A stretch of DNA of 64,000 bases. Source: CADCTQ01 sp963844325. GTDB lineage: Bacteria > Bacteroidota > Bacteroidia > Cytophagales > 172606-1. The stretch lies in assembly GCA_963844325.1 (NCBI GenBank), contig CAWJNV010000002.1, positions 3,782,001-3,846,000 on the forward strand, given 5' to 3'. Position numbers and translations under genes: made by a program. Positions 43,225 through 49,992 of this stretch are shown piece after piece; position 1 is the first letter of the stretch; every line of letters begins with the position of its first letter. The notes beneath the pieces were generated by a model. That model made no database searches. It was not told the origin of the DNA and was given only the letters and a program-made list of their open reading frames with translations.

Positions 43225-43749
43225 TTATTGCAACCTCCTCACGATCTCCCCCAAAAGCACGTCCAACTCCCGGGCGCAGTCTACTTGCGTACGATTAGGC
43301 AATACTTCGCTGGAACGGATGTGAGTATGCAGGTGTGCATCGGCGATCTTCCGCAGGGAAGTTTGTAAATGGGCCATTGAGTCGTTGAAACTGCGGGTTC
43401 CGCTGCTGGCTACGTGCGCAAAGCCGGAGCCGCCAAAAATGGGAGGAACGTGGTCAATGATGGCCCTTACCAGCAGCGGAACCGTGTGCCAGGATTTGTT
43501 TGCGTTGGCACTATTCAACTCTTCGCACATACGGATTAACCTCTTCAAATCAAATGAGTCCGATTGGATTGCTTGAAGCTCAGCTAGCCACGAAGCGTTT
43601 ACGTATTCGTGGGATGGCTGTGAGACAAGGGCTGCTGGCACCTCTTTCACGGCTTCGCTGCCAAATTCCCGGTCCTGCAAGAATTTCTCAGTAACATCTA
43701 CTCCGGTGTCTTTGAAAAACTCCTTGGTATAATGCCTGTGATGGTGCAT
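43225..43749 (-). CDS. unrecognised protein, restriction-locus neighbour
   Basis: 174 residues from the ATG at 43749. I cannot name the family. Features: a His-rich start (MHHHRHYTKEFFKDTGVDVT), a helical middle (DLKRLIRMCEELNSANANKS) and LLVRAIIDHVPPIFGGSGFA with SLRKIADAHLHTHIRSSEVL; the end is ARELDVLLGEIVRRLQ. My recollection is that such proteins occur near type I restriction genes; here the HsdS fragment is two genes upstream on the same strand. There are no membrane segments. Confidence 0.6.
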   Translation of the reverse strand: MHHHRHYTKEFFKDTGVDVTEKFLQDREFGSEAVKEVPAALVSQPSHEYVNASWLAELQAIQSDSFDLKRLIRMCEELNSANANKSWHTVPLLVRAIIDHVPPIFGGSGFAHVASSGTRSFNDSMAHLQTSLRKIADAHLHTHIRSSEVLPNRTQVDCARELDVLLGEIVRRLQ

Positions 43750-43768
43750 AGCGGAATGCTCTCTCAAG

Positions 43769-43987
43769 TTAGTTGTATTCTACATCTTCTCTAGTATTGC
43801 CTAACTCTTGATGTACCCGGTATACAATGAACTCGTTGCTGAAAATCTTGTACTTTATGCCTCTAATAATAACCGTACGTTTTCCTTCTAAATATGCGTT
43901 AACTACTTTGAGTAACTGTTTTTCTTCTAAAGCAAGTATGTACTCTGTGGAAAATACTGCACTACGCTGGTATACATTATAAAACAT
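43769..43987 (-). CDS. small unrecognised protein
   Basis: 72 residues (MFYNVYQRSAVFSTEYILAL, VVIIRGIKYKIFSNEF-like middle, VHQELGNTREDVEYN). It overlaps the HsdS fragment's end by 11 bases and is followed at once by the 174-residue protein in another frame. It could be the N-terminal half of that protein separated by a frameshift, or a separate coupled gene. I recognise no domain. Confidence 0.45.
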   Translation of the reverse strand: MFYNVYQRSAVFSTEYILALEEKQLLKVVNAYLEGKRTVIIRGIKYKIFSNEFIVYRVHQELGNTREDVEYN

Positions 43988-44417
43988 CTTCCACCTCCTT
44001 TTCCGCAGTTACCGCCTCCCGCAACACCGCCTGCAACAGCTTCCCGGCCTTCTCCTCAGATTGCCTGATGGTCTCCTCCAACTGGTCGCAAAGGGAAAGC
44101 AGACTTTTAATCTTTTCAATTATCCGCTGCTGTTCTTCAAAGGGGGGCAGGGGAAATGGCTGGAATGCAAACTCGTCGTACTTTAAGCTGTGCACTGTTG
44201 TCCCTAGCTTCACCAATTTTTTCAGAATGTATGATTCGTTCCCTTTGAGCATCAGCTGGATATACCGATTCATTTGTTTCAAGTGTGGGATAATCACTTT
44301 CAAATCTTGATTGACGGTACATACGGTTGTATTTATTGCTACGGGAAGTGTACGCTTCAAAATGCCACTTCTGCCTACAATTAGTAAAGAGCCTTCAGGA
44401 ATCAGCTTGCCAAGCAA
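43977..44417 (-). pseudogene. type I restriction specificity subunit (HsdS), 3' part only
   Basis: About 146 codons without an ATG (a TTG opens the frame). LIPEGSLLIVGRSGILKRTL and PVAINTTVCTVNQDLKVIIP are from an HsdS target-recognition domain; LPPFEEQQRIIEKIKSLLSL with CDQLEETIRQSEEKAGKLLQ is the conserved C-terminal spacer helix. A complete HsdS has two such halves and about 400 residues, so the first half is gone. The remaining 44418-44738 sequence shows no HsdS coding. Confidence 0.75.
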
Positions 44418-44664
44418 TCTTTCTTTTAGGCATTGCCTTTCTCAATCTGAGGGCGTTGGATGTATCAGGCATATTTACTTGACTATAAGAGCAGTTTCAG
44501 CGGCTGCTTAATCTCAACAACACAAGTAGGAAAGCTTACAGCATGGCAACAGTTGAAGCCCGGCCGTATTTCATTGGTATACTTCGAGCGTATGCAGTTT
44601 GATAAATCACAAACAATTGGTAGAATTCCTATATACTCCTAAAACAGGACAAATATTCACTTTA

Positions 44665-44697
44665 CTACTTATCATATTCTTATTATATGACAAGTAG
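44665..44697 (+). other. oriT-like inverted repeat before a MobV relic
   Basis: CTACTTATCATAT and ATATGACAAGTAG form an inverted repeat (12 of 13) with a 7-base loop, ending 41 bases before the MobV start codon. MobV relaxases nick at hairpin-containing origins directly upstream of their genes, so this fits by position. A terminator role is also possible. The rest of 44418-44738 is AT-rich without coding signs. Confidence 0.35.
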
Positions 44698-44738
44698 GAT
44701 TTTATTAGCGCTATTCCTATCAACCTAAACGAATTCTT

Positions 44739-45107
44739 ATGTATACTATCATTCGTATGGCGAAACTGAAGGGCAATAAAATTGGTGCAAGCGATAATCA
44801 CTGCCGCAGACTTGCTGAAGTTAAAAATGCTGATCCAAGTTGTAGCCATCTAAACCGTTATATTAGTCATCATGCCAATGGCGACATACCCTTGTCTGTG
44901 GCTATTGAAGTGACTATTGAACGAGAGCAGATTGAAGTACCAAGGCAAGACTCGGTCAAATGTGTGGAATTTATGATGGCAATGCCGCCTGAACTATGGC
45001 AACAAACAGAAGTTAAAGATCGAGCTAATGCAGCAAGGGAAACAGAAACCACAAAATCCCAGAATGAAATTATAGCGGTTGAAGTAACAGCGGCAATGCT
45101 TTTTTAA
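44739..45107 (+). pseudogene. MobV/Pre relaxase, N-terminal fragment
   Basis: A 122-codon frame opens MYTIIRMAKLKGNKIGASDN, HCRRLAEVKNADPSCSHLNR and later has QDSVKCVEFMMAMPPELW, the conserved start of MobV (plasmid recombination/mobilisation) relaxases, whose motif would be followed by the HxxxxxHxH site. That motif and everything after it are missing; the tail is unrelated. It marks a mobilisable plasmid or transposon that once integrated here. Confidence 0.7.
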
Positions 45108-45289
45108 AGTAAGACTTCAATATGTTTTTGGAAAATTTTTCGAGCAGACTGGGATAAGCCATCCGAGTAGTCATTGTTGCCGCTGATCTTGCCATTTTTG
45201 ATATAAGAATGGTACTCTCTTCGACTCAGTAAGCACCCAATCCAGTTATGGCGAGGCATTTTCTGATAAGGAATATTGTCCTGAAGTCG
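45104..45289 (-). pseudogene. C-terminal fragment of an unrecognised protein
   Basis: On the minus strand 61 codons read RLQDNIPYQKMPRHNWIGCL, LSRREYHSYIKNGKISGNND and YSDGLSQSARKIFQKHIEVL then L and a stop. The regular amphipathic composition looks coding, but there is no start, and it ends exactly where the integrase gene ends and the MobV relic begins. I cannot assign a family. Confidence 0.35.
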
Positions 45290-46363
45290 CTAAGAGGCCT
45301 TACTAGGAGTGAGGTCAATTTCGGGTAACTTGTCCACTGCCTTTTGCTTCATGCTGTCAGCAATCCGCACGTACCGCTCCGTAGTGGCGAGGTTAGTATG
45401 TCCCAGCAGAGAGGAAGCCGTTTTAATGTCCACATCGTGCAGGAGCAGTTGGGTGCCCATGGTGTGCCGGGCAACGTGAAAAGTAATCTTCTTGTGAATG
45501 CCGGCTTTTGCTGCCCAGGCTTTCAGGTTCTTGGTAACGGCCGTGTGAGATGGAAGAGTGAAGACGGAATCGACCGGCCGACCGGGCTCTCCAAGCAATT
45601 TTAGCGCGGTACTGTTGAGGTTGATAATAACGGGCCGGTCCGTTTTGGATTGACTGATTTGCAGAACGCCGTTATGAATGTTGCCCCACTTGAGGGCCAC
45701 TACATCCACAAAGCGCAAACCGGTCTGCGTAGCAAACAGGAAAGACCGCTTTACTTCGGTATTGCCGCAGTAGGCTCGGGCCAACTGCTGAATCTCCTGG
45801 GTAGTGAGTACGTCCTTCTTGATGCCCTCCACCTTGCTGTTGCGCAAGTCCTCGGCGGGGTTTTCGGTGAATAGCTTTTCCCGCTTGGCCTGGCGGAGCA
45901 TCTTCTTGAATTTGGCAAAGTAGTTATAAGGCGTTTTCCCGTTCAGGTGCTGGGTCAAGTACTCTTTGAAGTTCAGGCAGTACTGCTCGGTAACTTCAGT
46001 ATGCCTCATGTATGCCCTCCCGGCAAAAGCTTTGAACTTGCTCAGGCAAGCGACTACGATCCGCTTATCCTTTTTAGGATAGGATTCGGTAAACTTTTCG
46101 AAGTACTCGATGAAGTTCACCTTCTTGGCTATTGGGTCAGCAAATCCATGGTCGGCTGAATTTGCTTGCAGCTCCCGCTTGCTGCAAATGGATTCGGCCA
46201 GCTTCAGCGTCTCTTTGTTGTGCTGCTTTTCGAGCTCGTCCTTTGGCCGCTTGAACAGGTAAAGCTTGAGGAACTCCTTCCGGCGGCCCTCCTCCCCGTA
46301 GTGATCGAGGTACAAGCTTTGTCTCCCGTCTTTGAGCAGTTTTTTGCGTAGGGTGATCGACAT
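45290..46363 (-). CDS. tyrosine-type site-specific integrase
   Basis: 357 residues from the ATG at 46363 (MSITLRKKLLKDGRQSLYLD, the usual Bacteroidota phage-integrase start). An Arm/SAM-like domain precedes the catalytic domain with ATQTGLRFVDV (Arg I), HVARHT (His-x-x-Arg II), LLGHTNLATTERYVR (His and nucleophile Tyr). All catalytic residues are present, so it should be active. It reads leftwards away from the repressor and marks one end of the element that holds the genes to its right. Confidence 0.93.
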   Translation of the reverse strand: MSITLRKKLLKDGRQSLYLDHYGEEGRRKEFLKLYLFKRPKDELEKQHNKETLKLAESICSKRELQANSADHGFADPIAKKVNFIEYFEKFTESYPKKDKRIVVACLSKFKAFAGRAYMRHTEVTEQYCLNFKEYLTQHLNGKTPYNYFAKFKKMLRQAKREKLFTENPAEDLRNSKVEGIKKDVLTTQEIQQLARAYCGNTEVKRSFLFATQTGLRFVDVVALKWGNIHNGVLQISQSKTDRPVIINLNSTALKLLGEPGRPVDSVFTLPSHTAVTKNLKAWAAKAGIHKKITFHVARHTMGTQLLLHDVDIKTASSLLGHTNLATTERYVRIADSMKQKAVDKLPEIDLTPSKAS

Positions 46364-46467
46364 GGTATCCCTTGATTTGCTTTGTATTACAATATAGCCA
46401 GAGCAGCGGGGACACGGGGGGACAAACAATGCATTAGTAAGGGAAAGCAACGGAAAGCATAAAAACG

Positions 46468-46502
46468 AAAAAGCCCCTAATTTTCAAAATTAGAGGCTTT
46501 TT
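46468..46502. terminator. bidirectional terminator between integrase and repressor
   Basis: AAAAAGCCCCTAATTTT (46468-46484) pairs with AAAATTAGAGGCTTTTT (46486-46502), 16 of 17, with A and T runs on both sides. It lies downstream of the leftward repressor gene and upstream of the integrase, separating the two units. Confidence 0.8.
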
Positions 46503-46630
46503 GTTTGCCCTTGCTTGCTTTTGTTAGCAAGTGTTGTAGCCCGTACGGGAATACCAGAAACCCCTCAAAAGCAGCTATTTAGCTATTTATAATCACATTT
46601 GGGTTGGTCATTGGGTAGGTCATTTGCCGG

Positions 46631-47329
46631 CTAGTCCACCGGCGCTTCCACTACCTTAACTACCTTCCAGATTCCCCGGATGTCTTTGGCCGGTACGGGC
46701 ATGCTGCCCGCCTCCGGGTTGTCCGAGTGCAATATGAGCATATTCCGCGTGAGCAGGTCGTTATCCTTGATGCGCCGGATCACAAAGTAGTCGCGGTACA
46801 GCACCGCGTAGATGCCACTTGACTGGTAGCACCAGTCGTCTTTGTCAATGCATACAGCCAGCACTTTTGCCCCGTGCGTTAGCCGGGGGCTCATGCTGTT
46901 GCCTTCCACCTCCATTACCGCGGCATTCGAATACCCAGCGCCCTCAGTTGAGTACACCGGGTACACATCCAGCCCCTCATAGCCGCAATCTCCCCCGTAC
47001 CCTTTTACAAAAGTTGCCTGTCCCTTGATGGAAACAAAGGGGTACTGCGCAAAGGGCAGCGACACTTTCCCGGTAGTCGTACTGTCCGCAGCTTCCCCTT
47101 TAAACATTTCTCCGGCTCCATTCACCAGCCAGTTGAGGTTGATCTGCGGATACTGCTCCAGCAAACTCTCCAGCGTATCGTAGCTGGGCCGGGCTTTGCC
47201 ATTCAGGATGTTGTAGATCTTGGTGGGATTGTCCCCGCCCGCCTTGGCCAGTTGATAGGGCGTAATCCCAAGCTCCTTGAGCACGGTTGCCAGTCTTTCC
47301 CGAATGGTCACAGTGGCCACCTCTTCCAT
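46631..47329 (-). CDS. phage-type repressor (XRE HTH plus S24 peptidase)
   Basis: 232 residues. The N-terminal HTH is RLATVLKELGITPYQLAKAG with PTKIYNILNGKARPSYDTLE; the C-terminal S24 (LexA/CI-like) domain has AAVMEVEGNSMSPRLTHGAK (catalytic Ser) and the strand YRDYFVIRRIK where the Lys would lie. These proteins keep prophage-like elements silent and are inactivated by self-cleavage in the SOS response. It is divergent from the small genes at 47429 onward, with two palindromes between. Confidence 0.9.
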   Translation of the reverse strand: MEEVATVTIRERLATVLKELGITPYQLAKAGGDNPTKIYNILNGKARPSYDTLESLLEQYPQINLNWLVNGAGEMFKGEAADSTTTGKVSLPFAQYPFVSIKGQATFVKGYGGDCGYEGLDVYPVYSTEGAGYSNAAVMEVEGNSMSPRLTHGAKVLAVCIDKDDWCYQSSGIYAVLYRDYFVIRRIKDNDLLTRNMLILHSDNPEAGSMPVPAKDIRGIWKVVKVVEAPVD

Positions 47330-47338
47330 TTGCTTAAA

Positions 47339-47357
47339 AAGATAAATTGGTTATCTT
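47339..47357. promoter_or_regulatory. palindromic operator next to the repressor start
   Basis: AAGATAA-N5-TTATCTT is a perfect 7-base inverted repeat 10 bases before the repressor start codon. The position suits autoregulation. Confidence 0.5.
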
Positions 47358-47376
47358 GCTCAATATAAAATAAGTA

Positions 47377-47406
47377 TTTTACAAATATGCAATATTAATT
47401 GTAAAT
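47377..47406. promoter_or_regulatory. operator-like repeat before the Cro-like gene
   Basis: TTTTACAA (47377-47384) and TTGTAAAT (47399-47406) are inverted with a 14-base spacer, 23 bases before the rightward gene start. The same half-sites occur as a tight palindrome at 61761-61780. Confidence 0.45.
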
Positions 47407-47428
47407 ATAAGTAAAGTATAGTAAATAC

Positions 47429-47662
47429 ATGGCAAAAGTAACACAAAGTACCTTAAAACCAAGGGTGAGAGAACTGATAAATCTTCTACCCAAACGCTAC
47501 GGCTATGCAACAAAGATTGTGGAAAGATTGGAGCGGAAGGGCGTGGTCGTAAAGCTCAGCACCGTCTACCAGGTGGCGGCCGGCAACATGCAAGACGAGG
47601 ACATCCTGGGTGAACTGATTCTGCTGGTTGATGACTACAAGCGGAAGCAGCAGGAACTGTAG
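47429..47662 (+). CDS. small Cro-like or HTH protein
   Basis: 77 residues (MAKVTQSTLKPRVRELINLL, PKRYGYATKIVERLERKGVV, KLSTVYQVAAGNMQDEDILG). The helix pattern around YATKIVERLERKGVVVKLST looks like a winged or simple HTH, and the position divergent from an S24 repressor is that of Cro or an early-phage regulator. I cannot assign a named family. Confidence 0.7.
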   Translation: MAKVTQSTLKPRVRELINLLPKRYGYATKIVERLERKGVVVKLSTVYQVAAGNMQDEDILGELILLVDDYKRKQQEL

Positions 47663-47697
47663 AGCAAAATGGAAGAGGCCCTAAACCAGTACGCATC

Positions 47698-47970
47698 ATG
47701 CAGCGCGTAGTGATCATTCCCGAAACGGAGTTTTCCAGCCTGGTAGCCAGGCTGGAAAAACTCGAAGCGCAGGTGCAGGCAAGTGCTGCTCCCCAGGAGG
47801 ACCGGGTGTACACGGTACGGGAAGCGGCCGAGCAGCTCAACATGACGCCCGAAGGGGTACGCGTGGCACGCCGGCACAAACGGCTGCGGGGTTTTAAGAT
47901 CAACGAAAAGTGCTGGGGCTTTCACCAGTCGGAATTGGACCGCTACAAAAACCGCTACAAACGACTATGA
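47698..47970 (+). CDS. helix-turn-helix protein (HTH_17/excisionase type)
   Basis: 90 residues. After a coiled start (IIPETEFSSLVARLEKLEAQ) the HTH reads VYTVREAAEQLNMTPEGVRV, ARRHKRLRGFKINEKCWGFH, QSELDRYK, the layout of MerR-like HTH_17 excisionases. These assist integrase in excision or control early genes. Its stop overlaps the next start (ATGA), so the two are coupled. Confidence 0.8.
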   Translation: MQRVVIIPETEFSSLVARLEKLEAQVQASAAPQEDRVYTVREAAEQLNMTPEGVRVARRHKRLRGFKINEKCWGFHQSELDRYKNRYKRL

Positions 47971-48944
47971 AGCAGCCAGCCCAGCCCGTCAATTACATCC
48001 GGCACCTTTCGGGCGCGTTAGCAAAGCTGATTGCGGACGGACGGTGTACGGCGCAGCACATCAGCCTGTATGTCGTCTTGTTCCACCAGTGGAACAGCCA
48101 ACACTTTCCTCAGCGGTTGAAGATCTTTCGCTCCGAGTTGATGGAGGATAGTAAGATTGGCAATAAGAATACCTACACAACCTGCCTGAAAAACCTGCAC
48201 GAGTGGGGCTACCTGGGGTATTTCCCTTCGTCCAGTAAGTACCACGCCAGCGAAGTGACGATTACTGTTTTCACGGGTACCGAAACTGGTAACGGTACTG
48301 ACACCGGTAGTGGTACCCATGAAAGCGACACCCTTACCACTGCTGGTAATGGTGCTGATAAGGGTAGTGATAACGGTAGCGATACCGGTACTGATAACGG
48401 TGGTGGTACCATATATATAAACGATACTAAACCTATTCAAACAAATCCAAACGTTTCAAACGGGTTATTTACCCCCACTGAAAAAGTTGAAGAGAGTCTT
48501 CCCCAAAAGGAGTGCTTGGGATCAGGCAGTACGACTTCCTTGGGTGCCGAAGCGCCGGCAGCAGGAAGAAAGAAAAAAGTTGCGCCAAAAAAGAAAGAAG
48601 CCTCTGCCGATCTGCTCTTCTCGGAATCCCCCTACGCGGACAAAGCACTGTTCAGGCAGGCCTTTGCCGGAACCGACTACGAATCGGCCAATCTGGATTA
48701 TTACCACGAAGTCATCAGCAACTGGAGCCAGAGCAAAGCGGCCCGCAAGAAGGACTGGATTGCGACGGCCAAGAACTGGATGCTCAATGATTACCGCGAG
48801 GGAAAGCTACTTACTACCAAACCTGCCACCACGTATGGACAAGCAACTCAAGCCCAGGGAAAAGCCCAAAGAGGAGGCGTTGACCTTGACGCACTCTTCG
48901 CCCTCATTGATTACGCTCATTCTCCAAAGCAGCCAGCATCCTGA
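47967..48944 (+). CDS. phage/element replication-type protein (HTH plus low-complexity linker)
   Basis: 325 residues from the ATG at 47967. The N-terminal third (IRHLSGALAKLIADGRCTAQ, HISLYVVLFHQWNSQHFPQR, NTYTTCLKNLHEWGYLGYFP) is a winged-helix region like phage replication initiators in Bacteroidota. A 45-residue Gly/Thr/Asp-rich linker made of degenerate repeats follows, then ADLLFSESPYADKALFRQAF and SQSKAARKKDWIATAKNWML, a C-terminal part common in such proteins. It is probably the DNA-binding loader for the next gene product. Name inferred from position and layout. Confidence 0.72.
   Translation: MKQPAQPVNYIRHLSGALAKLIADGRCTAQHISLYVVLFHQWNSQHFPQRLKIFRSELMEDSKIGNKNTYTTCLKNLHEWGYLGYFPSSSKYHASEVTITVFTGTETGNGTDTGSGTHESDTLTTAGNGADKGSDNGSDTGTDNGGGTIYINDTKPIQTNPNVSNGLFTPTEKVEESLPQKECLGSGSTTSLGAEAPAAGRKKKVAPKKKEASADLLFSESPYADKALFRQAFAGTDYESANLDYYHEVISNWSQSKAARKKDWIATAKNWMLNDYREGKLLTTKPATTYGQATQAQGKAQRGGVDLDALFALIDYAHSPKQPAS
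48276..48412 (+). repeat. degenerate GGTA-rich minisatellite inside the replication gene
   Basis: Short units such as GGTAACGGTACTGACACC and GGTAGTGGTACC recur imperfectly, coding for GTETGNGTDTGSGT-type sequence. They form the flexible linker of the replication-type protein. Confidence 0.7.
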
Positions 48945-49572
48945 AAGCGCCTTACAACTGATCGAACGTCAGGCGGCGATGACGCCTGCCTTGGCCTTAA
49001 GCACCGGAGAGCAACTTTCCGTGCTCGGAAAGCAGGATAAGAAAGTCCTGCTCAAAGCTCTTTCCGCGCTGATTACTCAGTTGCGCCAGTCGCTTAATGT
49101 GGGGAAGAACTTGGATACGCTGCAGGTGTATGAATGCGCTTCGCTGTTAATCGAGAAGTACTGGTATTTCCGTTTGGAAGAGTTCGTCTACGTGTTCAAA
49201 CAGGTTAAACTCGGCAAATACGGCAAAGTCTATGACCGCCTGGATGTGCAAGTGATTTCCGAATGGTTGCACCTGTATGATACATCCGAGCGTCTTGCCG
49301 AATTGGAACGACAACGGCAGTTAGAACAAAAGACGGAAGCTGACGCTCTTCTGTCCAATGAGGAGGTCCAGCGTTGTTACCAGAAATGGAAATCTGGTGA
49401 GAAACTGGATTCCCAATTACAGGAAGAAGAACGGCAGCGGGAAGCCAAGGAGGAACGGCGAAAGGAGGTAGAATTTTTGAAGTTTCGGCATAAGTATTAT
49501 AAGAATAGACATTTGGGAGAAACAGATACACCGGCTCAGGATGAAGTGCATACGGGTGATCAATGCCGATAA
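48835..49572 (+). CDS. DUF6633-like helical protein, element replication region
   Basis: 245 residues from the ATG at 48835, overlapping the preceding gene by 110 bases in another frame. LQVYECASLLIEKYWYFRLE, EFVYVFKQVKLGKYGKVYDR and LDVQVISEWLHLYDTSERLA resemble the replication-associated helical protein often found after initiator genes in Bacteroidota mobile elements (DUF6633-like, from memory). The end is a charged coiled coil (QLQEEERQREAKEERRKEVE). The frame is open further upstream but that part is the shadow of the previous gene. Confidence 0.7.
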   Translation: MDKQLKPREKPKEEALTLTHSSPSLITLILQSSQHPESALQLIERQAAMTPALALSTGEQLSVLGKQDKKVLLKALSALITQLRQSLNVGKNLDTLQVYECASLLIEKYWYFRLEEFVYVFKQVKLGKYGKVYDRLDVQVISEWLHLYDTSERLAELERQRQLEQKTEADALLSNEEVQRCYQKWKSGEKLDSQLQEEERQREAKEERRKEVEFLKFRHKYYKNRHLGETDTPAQDEVHTGDQCR

Positions 49573-49709
49573 TAATTTCACCTATTGGCAGAGAGCACGC
49601 TAACAGCAGCTTCAAAAGAATTCTGGCCGCTTCCAGGGCTGATCATTCCATAGAATCACTTAACTATGCTCAATACCCGGTAGTACTTATGAAAGCTCTT
49701 CTCTTATAG
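49563..49709 (+). CDS. possible 48-residue small protein
   Basis: An ATG frame overlaps the end of the preceding gene and codes for MPIIISPIGREHANSSFKRI, LAASRADHSIESLNYAQYPV and a short tail. I recognise no family. Overlap with the upstream stop is compatible with coupling, but codon evidence is too weak to be sure. Confidence 0.25.
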   Translation: MPIIISPIGREHANSSFKRILAASRADHSIESLNYAQYPVVLMKALLL

Positions 49710-49992
49710 TAGGCCCAATCAACATATGCAGCACTCCGCTTGCCGCACACTTACAAGGTATAAGGACAGCACAAGCAAACAGCAATTCAAGGTGTCGGAA
49801 GGCCGACTTGGAAAACAGTCGTTGAAACGGTATTATTACCCTTAAGAACTGAGGCCAGGTGAGATCAACAAAGAATTTGAAAACTTGCGGAAGTGCTATT
49901 GAAAAGAGTGTCTAACAGTAATTGTTTCAGTAGCATGTAATACAATTACTAAGTTGCAATACCTTATATATCTATTTAATTAAATTATTCCA
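49710..49992. other. promoter spacer before the restriction operon
   Basis: 283 bases that become AT-rich over the last 80 (TTATATATCTATTTAATTAA). I see no coding remnant. It must contain the operon promoter; I cannot place the -33/-7 boxes with confidence. Confidence 0.35.

Noticed and set aside
48487..48834. Upstream extension of the DUF6633-like frame
   Set aside because: It lies wholly inside the preceding gene in another frame and is Arg/Pro/Ser-rich shadow sequence; the ATG at 48835 starts the part with real helical pattern.
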